From an uncultured Chlamydiae bacterium (GTDB lineage Bacteria > Chlamydiota > Chlamydiia > Chlamydiales > Rhabdochlamydiaceae): a stretch of 10,994 nucleotides of DNA. How positions within the stretch are numbered: position 1 is the first letter of the stretch; every line of letters starts with the position of its first letter. The DNA is taken from the NCBI GenBank assembly GCA_903867585.1, contig CAIPRZ010000042.1:1-10994 (forward strand), given 5' to 3'. The translations under genes and the position numbers were made by a program. The notes below the pieces were generated by a model. That model did not search any database, was not told the DNA's origin, and saw nothing but the letters and a program-made list of their open reading frames with translations. This document shows positions 1-8,230 of the stretch, piece by piece.

Positions 1-3000
1 TCTGAGGGGGCCATTGAAGGTTTAAGAAAAGCCTTAGAAGCAAAAGAAGCTGAAAAAGCCTTAGAAGCTAGCGGTAAAGCCGAAGCTAAAGCTTCTCTTC
101 AACAAGCTCTAGCATCAATTAAGTCACTTGAAGAACAAGTAGCTGCCCTACAAGCTGCAGCTATAGCAAGTGATGCAAGTAAGGCTGAGCTAGAAGCCCA
201 AGTTGAAAAGTTAACTCGAAGTGGGGCTGCTAAAACAATCCAAATACAATTTTTAAAACATCAAAAATCTGCAAGACAACAACAAATCACTCAATTGCGA
301 GACGAAAAAGTAGCGGTTCAAGATTTACTTGATGGTGCTCGATCTGAAAACTCACGCTTACAAGCTGCTGTTGCATCAAAAGCTGAAGCCTTAGCTGCAG
401 CTGATGAACTCTTAAGTGGAAAGGCTGAAGAAATTGCTGGATTATCAGCCGAATTAGGGAAAAGTTCTTCGGCTCTTAAAGATTTAATAGCTTTAACGGC
501 AGCAAAAGATAGAAGCCATCTTGAAGAGCTTGGATTTAGAGATAGTGCCTTAAGCGAATTAAGAGCTAGTCATCTTAGAGATCTTGCTAAAGAAAGAGAA
601 GCTTTTGCAACAATGTTGGGAGAATTAAACGCATCTGAGGCTTCATTAGCTAGAGTCCAAGGAGAACTTAAAGAAGCCCAAGCTGAACTTGGTGGAACTG
701 GTGGAAGCGCTGGTTTAAGAAGTCAATTTGCTGAAGCTACATCGGCCTTAGCGGCTTTAACAGGACAAATGGAAGCTTTAAAGGCAAGTTTTAGTGGGGC
801 TGATTTAGAAGACATTAAAAAAATTCCAGATCAAATCCTTGCGCTCAAAGAAGCAAATAGTGAACTACATGCACAATTACAAGCTCTTTCTGAAGCTAAC
901 CTCTTAAATAAAGCTCTAAAAGAACGTTTCGAAAAAGCTCATCAAGAGACAGCTGAAAAGCTTGTCGCTTTAGAAATAACATCACAAGCTCAAGCAACAA
1001 AATTAGGAGAACAAGCCGGTTTAATAGAAGGTCTTGCAGGGGCTAATGCCGCTTTACGTGCACAAATAGCACAAGAAGGTTCTCGTTCAAAAGCTGCATT
1101 AGAAAAACTAACTGAAGAAAGAGACGCCGCACAATTAAAACTACAAGAGGCCACAGCGCTCTTTCAATCTGCTTTAGAAGATCAAGGAAGCGCGGCCGAA
1201 TCAAAATTTAAAAAAATTAACGCCTCTCTTGATGCAAGTAATGCAAAATTACGCCAATTAGAAGGGGCACAAGCGGTCCTTGACGAAAAATTCTTAGAAC
1301 AAACTGACCTCTTAAGCCGAACACAAAGTGAATTAGCAGCCACCGGAGCAACCTTAGGGGGAACAATAGCCCTTCTTGAAAAAAGAGAGGCTCAATTAGA
1401 AAACATTGCTGATCATCTTGCCCTTTTAAGACAAAGAAAAATTGAATCTAAATACTTTAATAAATGGAGAAGCGCTGCTTTAACCCAAAAATTAAAAAAA
1501 GCTGAAGGCCGTATTAGTGGATTAGAAACTAGAAATAGTCTTTTATCTATTGAAAAATCTGAACTTGATTCGGTCTTACAAGGACATCTTCGTAAATTAG
1601 AAAATCTAACAGGCATCACATTAGCACACCCTACTCCTGAGTCAATCGGGGCCTTTTTATCCGCGCAGAGTCAAACTCTTTATGATAAATTAGATGGGCA
1701 GCTGCAGCTGAATGCACAGTTACAAATAAAATTAGCAGGTCAACAAGGAACCATTAGCGGTCTTAAAGAAGAAATAGCTAGTCAAGCTGAACGTATTTTA
1801 AAGCTTAACGCAGCTTTATCACTAAATGAAGGGGCTCTAGCTGCAACTCAAGCTGCTGCAAGTGCGGCGACTGATGAACATAGAGCGATACTTGCTTCAA
1901 AATCTGCTGCCCACGAAGAAGCTTCTGCACTAGCAGCAGCTGCTGCTGCCACAGCTGATTCACTTTTAGCGCGAGTTGCAGCCCTTGAAGTTTGTCAAGG
2001 AACATTAGAATCTGAAAAGGCTGCACTTAAAGCTGCAAATCAGGCCTTATCAGTTAAGCTTGAAGCCGAAACAGCTAAAGTTGCCGAATTAGAAGCCCAA
2101 GCATCAGCCTTAGAAGCGGAAAATAGGGCCCTCAAGGCAACCCTTGAAGAGGTGAGAGCTGCAAGTGCTCTCAAAATTAGCGGATTAGAAAAAGAATTGA
2201 GAGCCACACAAGAGGCTAATAGATTAGAAGCTCAGGCGATTGGATTACAGCTTCAAGCAAAAGAAAATGCTAATGAAGCTTTAAAAAAAGAGATTGCAGC
2301 TCTAAAAGCTAAGCAAGAAGGTGATATTGCCGCTCTTGAAAGGACGCATGCTGAGGAATTATCTAGACTTGGAAGTAGCAAAGATGCAGAAAAAGATCGA
2401 TTAATCGCAGCTCATAAAGCAACTATTACCGCTCTACAAATTCAACATGAAGGTATCTTAAACCCCTTACAACGTGAGCGTGCAGCAAAGCTTGCTGAAC
2501 TTGAGGAAATTCGTCACTCTTTAGATAGCGCTTTAGCTGCTAATAAGGCTCAAAGTGCATTAATTAGCGACCAAGAAGCCCGTCTTGCAGCACAAGATGG
2601 GGATCTTCGTGACTTAAGGTTAGCTAGAGCTGAGGCTGTTGCAGGTTTACAAGCTTCAGCTTTAGAACTTGCTAGTGCTCAAGCTCAAGCTTTAGTGGAA
2701 GCGGACGCTTTACGAGAACAAGCTGAAACTGCTAAGGGCGAATTAGCCAGATTGCAAGGAACTATTAAAGCTCAAGTTGGTGTGGCTATTGCGGCTTTAA
2801 GAGCCATCCAAACAGATATTCCAGAGCTTGCAGCTCTTCTTTCAGGTGTTGATGTAGAGGATCCTTCAACGTTAGAAAAACTTGATCTTCCACGCCTATC
2901 TCAAATGTTTGCTCATAAAATAACAGCGCTTGCAAAAGAGGCTGCCTCCTCAAGAGGTTTAGCTGCAAAAGCAGATGCTGCGACAATTGAAGCAAAGGCT

Positions 3001-4473
3001 CACAGTGCTTCACTTGCCAAAGAACTAGATACTCTAAAACATAATATTGACGCCCTAGAACAAGCTAAAGTCCAAATAGCAGCTGGAGTGGCAAGAGAGG
3101 TTTCACTTGTCGCACAACTAAAAGCTAAAACAGAAGAGTTAGAAGCTAAAACAGAAGAGTGTGCAAAGTTTGAAGCAGGTTTTGAAAGTGCTGCAGCCCA
3201 TGTATCAGAATTTGCAAGACTAAATGAGGCAATGGGTAAAGACATTAGTGCTTTAAGAGCAAGAAATGCTGCATTAGAATTAACTCTTGCCGGTGGCGAA
3301 GCCAGTGCGGCAGAACGGGAAGCGGCCCTTAGTGAATTGCAAGCTGCCTTTAGAGCTAGTACTGATCGCTTAAGAAGTTTAGCTAAATCCTTAATGCCCG
3401 CTTCTGATTTTGGTAAGTTTGCAAGACGTGCTGAAAATATTAGACCAGCTGTTTGTCGAATGCTTGAAACCCACCATCCATCAAAAGCAGATGTAATGGG
3501 CTTGGGTGGTAAGATAGAAGACATTCAAATGCGATTGGCCCTTGATGCGGCGTTTTTAGCTCTCCCTTTTGCAACAGATAAAGGATCTGATTTAGTTACA
3601 CAAAAAAATTTGACAGGTGTGGGTCCTGTAGGTTCTGGAGGAGGAAGTAGTTCTGGAGGAGGAAGTAGCGGTCCTGGAGGAAGAAGTAGCGGTTCTGGAG
3701 GAGGAAGTAGTTCTGGAGGAGGAAGTAGCGGTCCTGGAGGAAGAAGTAGCGGTCCTGGAGGAGGAAGTAGCGGTCCTGGAGGAGGAAGTAGCGAGCTACG
3801 TGTTCCTGATGAGGAAAGATTTAACCCTGCAACTAGAGCTCTTTTCTCAAGACTTTCAGAGGCCAAAAAACTTCCACCTTTAGGCGATTTTAAAGCTGAA
3901 ATCGCAGCTAAATTAAAAGCTGAGTTAAATACACGACCTCCTGGAATCAGGGCTGGGGTTAATTTTGAAGAACTTCTTCTTTTAAAAACTAGGGTTCTTT
4001 TTTCTGGAGGAGCTGCTGGTGCTGAAATTGTAGCGACCCTCCCAACAGCTCTTAATGCCCTTTTTAATGCCTTATTAACTCAAGAAGCTAAATTAGCTTG
4101 CATTCAAGAACATTTTGGAAAAAGCCCTCTTGTAGAAGGGACCAGTCCAGAGGCGCTTGCTAGGGTCCTGCAGGCAGTAGATAGTAAAATTGAAAGCGGC
4201 TTTTCTACCTATCCAGACGGTTCTAGTGAGCAAAACACTATCAATGATATGGCAGATTTTATCATTGAAAGCAATATCTTAAGTCTCATTGATGCTGTCA
4301 AGGGTCATCCATCCCTAGCTAAAGAATTATGTGCTCTAAGAATCCAATTAGGTGTGGAAGTTATAGAGTCAATGACGCCAAAAAAAAGAGAGCTTATTGA
4401 AGCTGTTATACAAGGTTTTGAAATTTTAAGACCTGTTGTTTTAGCTCTTCTTGAAGCAAGCTTTTCAGCCTAG
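1..4473 (+). CDS. Giant Ala/Glu/Leu-rich coiled-coil protein with Gly-Ser linker and unknown C-terminal domain (5' end outside window)
   Basis: I do not recognise a family. The frame is open from base 1, with 1490 codons before the TAG stop at 4471-4473. The TTG at 295 is an ordinary internal Leu codon, and the true start lies off the left edge. Visible residues 1 to about 1120 are almost all Ala, Leu, Glu, Lys, Gln and Ser in coiled-coil pattern. Likely breaks are a Gly-rich spot near residues 232-240, a Pro-containing stretch near 536-550, and a less coiled stretch near 925-973. The only tryptophan I found is W489, in KYFNKWR (484-490). A helical region (about 1125-1210) precedes a Gly/Ser/Pro/Arg linker (1211-1264) and a C-terminal region of about 226 residues that looks globular and helical. 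I saw no Walker A or B, ABC signature or membrane segment, so it is not the ATPase end of an SMC protein. A structural, surface or secreted host-interacting role is possible but unproven. Its last 9 bp overlap the convergent murE. Confidence 0.88.
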   Translation, partial: SEGAIEGLRKALEAKEAEKALEASGKAEAKASLQQALASIKSLEEQVAALQAAAIASDASKAELEAQVEKLTRSGAAKTIQIQFLKHQKSARQQQITQLRDEKVAVQDLLDGARSENSRLQAAVASKAEALAAADELLSGKAEEIAGLSAELGKSSSALKDLIALTAAKDRSHLEELGFRDSALSELRASHLRDLAKEREAFATMLGELNASEASLARVQGELKEAQAELGGTGGSAGLRSQFAEATSALAALTGQMEALKASFSGADLEDIKKIPDQILALKEANSELHAQLQALSEANLLNKALKERFEKAHQETAEKLVALEITSQAQATKLGEQAGLIEGLAGANAALRAQIAQEGSRSKAALEKLTEERDAAQLKLQEATALFQSALEDQGSAAESKFKKINASLDASNAKLRQLEGAQAVLDEKFLEQTDLLSRTQSELAATGATLGGTIALLEKREAQLENIADHLALLRQRKIESKYFNKWRSAALTQKLKKAEGRISGLETRNSLLSIEKSELDSVLQGHLRKLENLTGITLAHPTPESIGAFLSAQSQTLYDKLDGQLQLNAQLQIKLAGQQGTISGLKEEIASQAERILKLNAALSLNEGALAATQAAASAATDEHRAILASKSAAHEEASALAAAAAATADSLLARVAALEVCQGTLESEKAALKAANQALSVKLEAETAKVAELEAQASALEAENRALKATLEEVRAASALKISGLEKELRATQEANRLEAQAIGLQLQAKENANEALKKEIAALKAKQEGDIAALERTHAEELSRLGSSKDAEKDRLIAAHKATITALQIQHEGILNPLQRERAAKLAELEEIRHSLDSALAANKAQSALISDQEARLAAQDGDLRDLRLARAEAVAGLQASALELASAQAQALVEADALREQAETAKGELARLQGTIKAQVGVAIAALRAIQTDIPELAALLSGVDVEDPSTLEKLDLPRLSQMFAHKITALAKEAASSRGLAAKADAATIEAKAHSASLAKELDTLKHNIDALEQAKVQIAAGVAREVSLVAQLKAKTEELEAKTEECAKFEAGFESAAAHVSEFARLNEAMGKDISALRARNAALELTLAGGEASAAEREAALSELQAAFRASTDRLRSLAKSLMPASDFGKFARRAENIRPAVCRMLETHHPSKADVMGLGGKIEDIQMRLALDAAFLALPFATDKGSDLVTQKNLTGVGPVGSGGGSSSGGGSSGPGGRSSGSGGGSSSGGGSSGPGGRSSGPGGGSSGPGGGSSELRVPDEERFNPATRALFSRLSEAKKLPPLGDFKAEIAAKLKAELNTRPPGIRAGVNFEELLLLKTRVLFSGGAAGAEIVATLPTALNALFNALLTQEAKLACIQEHFGKSPLVEGTSPEALARVLQAVDSKIESGFSTYPDGSSEQNTINDMADFIIESNILSLIDAVKGHPSLAKELCALRIQLGVEVIESMTPKKRELIEAVIQGFEILRPVVLALLEASFSA
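3631..3792 (+). repeat. In-frame tandem repeats encoding a Gly-Ser-Pro linker
   Basis: A 60-bp unit at 3631-3690 is repeated without a mismatch at 3691-3750, encoding GSGGGSSSGGGSSGPGGRSS twice. It is followed by two identical 21-bp units (3751-3771 and 3772-3792), each encoding GPGGGSS. All units are multiples of 3, so copy-number change would alter linker length without a frameshift. Perfect nucleotide identity implies recent duplication or ongoing homogenisation. The product should be a flexible tether of 54 residues between the rod and the C-terminal region. Confidence 0.95.
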
Positions 4474-5898
4474 AATCTCTTTGACAATCTCTACTTCATC
4501 AAAAGGAAGGGTTTGATGGCCGATGATTTGAGTTTTCTCATGCCCTTTACCTGCAATTAGTAACAATGTATCAGACTCTAAATTCTGACAGGCTTCAAAA
4601 ATAGCCTGTTTTCGATCGATAATCTTGATAAAATTTTTCTCTTTTATTCCAGAAATAATCTCTTCAATGATCAGATTGGGATCTTCGTGGCGGGGGTTAT
4701 CAGAAGTAATTATAAGTTCATCAGCAAGGGTGGCTGCTAATTTTCCCATAAGAGGTCTTTTTTCTTTATCCCGATCCCCACCGCAACCAAAGACAAGTCT
4801 TACCTTTTTAAACGGCAGCTTTTTTAAAGCGTGTAAAACAGAACTTAATCCATCGGGTGTATGAGCGTAGTCGATGTAAATATTAGATGTGATTTTTTCA
4901 AGTCTTCCAGGCGCGGGTTTTAAATCTTGGCACGCTTTGATAAGACACTCGATGTCTTTATGATAAATCCAAGCTGTTGCCACACTGGCTAAAATATTAG
5001 ACGCATTAAATTTTCCAATTAAACCGGTTTCAAAAGGATAGGTTTTACCTTGAAAATGTAAAAGGCCCCTCATCCCCTCCAAGCTTAATTGCAAATTTTC
5101 TAAATAGAAATCGGCCTCAGGATTTTCAAGACTGTAGGTGAGAACCTTTTTTGATAGGCTATCGATGATATTTTTAGAAAAAGGATCGTCCAAATTGATA
5201 ACAGCGCATCCTTTTTCTTTCAGATAATCTTTTTTAAAAAGCTCAAGTTTAGCTTGCCCATAGGCTTCAAAGGTTTGATGATAGTCGAGATGATCGTGGG
5301 TGAGGTTAGTGAAAATGACCGTATCAAATTTGTGGCCATAGATCCTTTTTTGAGCAAGCGCGTGGGAGCTAACTTCTGTCACTAAACTTTTAGCCCCTGA
5401 TTGAACACTTTGATGAATGAGTTTGGATAAACTAATTCCATCAGGGGTTGTAAGACTTGATTGGGATATGGATTGAATCGTATCCACATAACAGGTCCCC
5501 ACAAGGCCACAAGAGACCCCGATGGCATTTAAAAGCTTTTGCACACAAAATGCTGAGGTCGTTTTCCCATTAGTGCCTGTCACTCCAATGAGATAATCCA
5601 CTTTTTTATAAAATTTTAAAGCCAGCTCCTGTCCCAAAGCTAAAGGATCTTTAGTAATGATTTGTACAAATTTTTTATCGAGGAAGGGATTGTAAATATC
5701 GGTGATCACCCCTAGGGCTTTAGCTTTAAAAGCCTCTTCAATAAAATCTCTACCATCAAAATTTTTTCCTTTTAAAGCCACATAAAGCTCACCGGGCCTT
5801 ATTGATTTAGAAAAAGAGCTGATTCCTGTGATTTCAGAGTTAATAGGCCCTTTAACTGTGATATTTTTAACATCTTTTAAAAGGTTTTTAAGAAGCAT
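4465..5898 (-). CDS. murE: UDP-N-acetylmuramoyl-L-alanyl-D-glutamate--2,6-diaminopimelate ligase (MurE)
   Basis: Cytoplasmic ATP-dependent Mur ligase that adds the third residue to the peptidoglycan stem peptide. The 477-residue length is normal. The ATP-binding loop GVTGTNGKTTS is at residues 105-115, the UDP-MurNAc-binding TTPDG at 150-154, and the central-domain TNLTHDHLDYH near 197-207. The Lys of QAKLELF (K217) is the expected carbamylated lysine. C-terminal-domain motifs are YAHTPDG (344-350), GCGGDRDKEKRP (371-382) and GKGHE (450-454). DNPRHEDP (400-407) carries the Asp-Asn-Pro-Arg signature of meso-diaminopimelate enzymes rather than the lysine-specific type. The ATG follows the pbp3 TAA directly (TAAATG), so translation is probably coupled. 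The gene ends by overlapping the convergent coiled-coil gene by 9 bp, leaving no room for a terminator between them. Confidence 0.96.
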   Translation of the reverse strand: MLLKNLLKDVKNITVKGPINSEITGISSFSKSIRPGELYVALKGKNFDGRDFIEEAFKAKALGVITDIYNPFLDKKFVQIITKDPLALGQELALKFYKKVDYLIGVTGTNGKTTSAFCVQKLLNAIGVSCGLVGTCYVDTIQSISQSSLTTPDGISLSKLIHQSVQSGAKSLVTEVSSHALAQKRIYGHKFDTVIFTNLTHDHLDYHQTFEAYGQAKLELFKKDYLKEKGCAVINLDDPFSKNIIDSLSKKVLTYSLENPEADFYLENLQLSLEGMRGLLHFQGKTYPFETGLIGKFNASNILASVATAWIYHKDIECLIKACQDLKPAPGRLEKITSNIYIDYAHTPDGLSSVLHALKKLPFKKVRLVFGCGGDRDKEKRPLMGKLAATLADELIITSDNPRHEDPNLIIEEIISGIKEKNFIKIIDRKQAIFEACQNLESDTLLLIAGKGHEKTQIIGHQTLPFDEVEIVKEILG

Positions 5899-7848
5899 TT
5901 AGTGATTCCATTGTTTAAAAAGCTCATCCAGTTTTTTTAACTCATCGTTTGTCCCACTAGGATCATCGGGAGGGACTCCTAAAATTTCAAGGGTTTTTAA
6001 AGCCATCTCAGAAAAACTAGGAGCGGCACAAACCCCTCCAAAATGATTCATCCCCACCCCTTCGATATAAAATTTTTCTGGTTCATCAATGACAATTAAA
6101 CAGACAAGCTTTGGATTATTAAGAGGTGCAATGCCAGCAAAAGTTGAGATATGTTTATCTTTAGAATAGCTCCCTTTTACAAGCTTTTCTGTTGTGGCTG
6201 TTTTTCCTGCGGCGCTAAAGCCTGGAATTTTAGCTCTAAAAGCTGTTCCCCCTTTATTGACGGCATATTGCATAGCATGAAGGACCCTTTCACAATCGGA
6301 GGGATCAATAATTTGATTCTGATTTATTTGTATTGAGGCGTGATCATAAATAATTTCATCAAGTCCTTGCTCATTTTTTTGGATAATCTTTTCTACTAAA
6401 TAAGGCTCTACTGATTTTCCTTTATTGGCGATTAAACTAAAAAGGCGTGTCATTTGCATAGTCGTTGCAAGGAGGTTATAACCCATAGCAAGAGAATAGG
6501 GAGTCCCTTGAGACCATTCTAAAAGACCTTTTTGTGTTTTTTTAAATGGAGTGGGCACAAATCCTGAGCTTTCAGGTCCAATACCAAGGCTTGTTCGGCT
6601 CCCGAGCCCGAAGCTATTTTTAAGTTCATCAGAATAAAATTTATCACCCAAGCTCGAGTTGAGTTTTTCAATAGCTTTTGCCATATAAATATTGGATGAT
6701 TTTTGTAGCGCCATATTCATATTGAGAAAAGAGTAACGGTGGACATCTTTAACAGGGTTTTTTCTTCCGGCAAAATGTCCATTGACACAAGGTACTTTTT
6801 CTTCAGGATCAAACCCTTTTTTAAGTTTTTTGCTCATCTGGACTCTATTACCTTTTAGACAACAAAGCATGGTAAAAGGTTTTATAATCGATCCAGGTTC
6901 ATAGGGATCAGTGAGTGCTTTAAGATTAAGGTAGGTTTTTTTTATAGGATCTTGCAATAGCTCTTTAGGGTTTAAAAGATCAAGACAAGGGTATTGCGCA
7001 AGAGCCATAATCTGTCCTGTTTGAGGCTCCATCATCACCACCCATCCCCCTTTGGCGCGAGCTTTAATCACCGCTTTTTCAAGCTCCATTTCCACCACAT
7101 TTTGAATTAAGGGATTAATAGTTAAAAAAACATCAGCGCCATCTTGGGAAGCTTTTAAAACTTTAGTTCCATCCAGTCTCCCTTTAGGCGTCCGATGCGC
7201 CATGAGAAGCCCTGGATGCCCTTTTAAAAAGGGATCAAGTTTTTTTTCAAGGCCCCCTGTGGCCACTCTTTCAGGCCCCCTTTTCCCCTCTTGGGTTCCA
7301 AGCGTTTGAATAAGCGATCCAGCCATGGAACCCATCGGATAAATCCGTTTATAGCCCGATAAAAAAAAGAGGGAATTTTTGGGGATTTTTGTTTTTTTTA
7401 TAAAATTTTTAAAACCTTTTTCGATGAGATTTTTTTGCTCTAAAGATAAATTCCAAACAAGTTTTCTAAATCGGGTATTTTTAGATACTTCAGCAAAAAG
7501 CTCTTTATTATCTTTTTGTAAAAGGACTGATAAAAAATCAGCAAGCCCCTTTTTATAACAAGTAGGAATAGCTTTTGCATCGATATAAAGATGATAGACC
7601 ACAGAATCTTGAACCATGGGAACATATTCACTATTATTTCCATGAGACATTTTGGCAAGTATCGTTCCCCTTTTGGATTCTAAATCCATCCGCATTTCTT
7701 GCTGGATACTAGCTCTATGGGACCAGATTTTATGCTCTTGGATTTGAAGACGGTAAATTTTAGCAACGACAGCGCAAAATCCTGCACTTAAAAGTAGTAC
7801 AAGCGGGCAAAGGGCCCAAGGATTTATAAGGGAGTTTTTTTTGCGCAT
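5899..7848 (-). CDS. ftsI: Class B penicillin-binding protein, septal transpeptidase (PBP3/FtsI)
   Basis: Membrane-anchored transpeptidase that cross-links peptidoglycan at the division site, acting outside the inner membrane. It has 649 residues. After a short basic N-terminus there is one membrane segment (about 11-30), then a PBP-dimerisation region (about 45-240) and a transpeptidase domain (about 245-625). The active-site SxxK is S320-I-I-K323 in EPGSIIKPF, and the SxN motif is S384-S385-N386. The third motif reads K549-T-A-T in AAGKTATTE, where the family norm is KTG(T/S), so Ala replaces the usual Gly. It is probably still active, since the rest of the pocket is intact. In the operon it lies 34 bp after ftsL and abuts murE. 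Its Shine-Dalgarno is weak. The positional equivalent in C. trachomatis is pbp3 (CT270). Confidence 0.95.
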   Translation of the reverse strand: MRKKNSLINPWALCPLVLLLSAGFCAVVAKIYRLQIQEHKIWSHRASIQQEMRMDLESKRGTILAKMSHGNNSEYVPMVQDSVVYHLYIDAKAIPTCYKKGLADFLSVLLQKDNKELFAEVSKNTRFRKLVWNLSLEQKNLIEKGFKNFIKKTKIPKNSLFFLSGYKRIYPMGSMAGSLIQTLGTQEGKRGPERVATGGLEKKLDPFLKGHPGLLMAHRTPKGRLDGTKVLKASQDGADVFLTINPLIQNVVEMELEKAVIKARAKGGWVVMMEPQTGQIMALAQYPCLDLLNPKELLQDPIKKTYLNLKALTDPYEPGSIIKPFTMLCCLKGNRVQMSKKLKKGFDPEEKVPCVNGHFAGRKNPVKDVHRYSFLNMNMALQKSSNIYMAKAIEKLNSSLGDKFYSDELKNSFGLGSRTSLGIGPESSGFVPTPFKKTQKGLLEWSQGTPYSLAMGYNLLATTMQMTRLFSLIANKGKSVEPYLVEKIIQKNEQGLDEIIYDHASIQINQNQIIDPSDCERVLHAMQYAVNKGGTAFRAKIPGFSAAGKTATTEKLVKGSYSKDKHISTFAGIAPLNNPKLVCLIVIDEPEKFYIEGVGMNHFGGVCAAPSFSEMALKTLEILGVPPDDPSGTNDELKKLDELFKQWNH

Positions 7849-7882
7849 AAACGATTACATGGACTTTTTAAAAGAGTAGCTT

Positions 7883-8230
7883 TTAAGGGAAAACTTTAGC
7901 AAGAGGCAGATGGGGCGCTAAAGATTTTGTCTCTTCTATAGTAGGTTTTATAATCACTTTATCAAGAGATAAAGCCAGCACTTTTTCATGGTGAGGAAAG
8001 GTTAGTTTATTAAGCGCCTGTTTTTCTTTTTCCTCAAAAAGACGTTTAGGATTCTTAAGCGATCTTACCCGAATTTCTAAGTTTTCAATTTGCTGCTCAA
8101 GCAACTGTTTACTCTCTTCCATTTTTGGAATCTGCATAGAGACTTGGGTGATATCATGTTGTAAGACAATTAAAGAAAAACCAGCAAGAGCCATGAGAGT
8201 TAAACTAAAACTTAAGGCCTTTTTATTCAT
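7883..8230 (-). CDS. ftsL: FtsL-like cell division protein
   Basis: Small bitopic membrane protein of the divisome. In other bacteria FtsL works with FtsB/DivIC and FtsQ to activate septal wall synthesis by FtsW and FtsI. I chose the ATG at 8230 (115 residues, MNKKALSF...) over the in-frame TTG at 8245, because AAGGTGG (8234-8240) stands just upstream as a ribosome-binding site. The ATG also overlaps the rsmH stop (ATGAATAA), typical of coupled translation. Residues about 6-22 form one membrane segment and about 30-57 a short coiled coil. This is followed by SLKNPKRLFE, resembling the conserved Arg-Leu-x-Asn-Pro-x-Arg end of the FtsL/DivIC coil. Sequence similarity in this family is low, so the call rests on size, topology, that motif and location between rsmH and ftsI. 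It sits where CT271 lies in Chlamydia. Confidence 0.82.
   Translation of the reverse strand: MNKKALSFSLTLMALAGFSLIVLQHDITQVSMQIPKMEESKQLLEQQIENLEIRVRSLKNPKRLFEEKEKQALNKLTFPHHEKVLALSLDKVIIKPTIEETKSLAPHLPLAKVFP

Noticed and set aside
295..297. TTG as start of the coiled-coil gene
   Set aside because: The same frame is open with the same composition back to base 1, and no ribosome-binding site precedes this Leu codon.
3000..3866. Long minus-strand open frames opposite the coiled-coil gene, including a Pro-rich one
   Set aside because: They are mirror images of Ala/Leu codons and of the Gly-Ser repeat. They have no plausible starts or ribosome-binding sites, and their composition follows the plus-strand gene.
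1..4473. SMC, Rad50 or other chromosome-segregation ATPase
   Set aside because: Only the long coil resembles them. The visible C-terminus lacks the ABC signature and Walker B, and it ends in a Gly-Ser-tethered region.
4625..4864. Plus-strand open frame inside murE
   Set aside because: It lies wholly opposite conserved MurE motifs and has no independent coding signs. The similar frame at 6151-6336 opposite pbp3 was dropped for the same reason.
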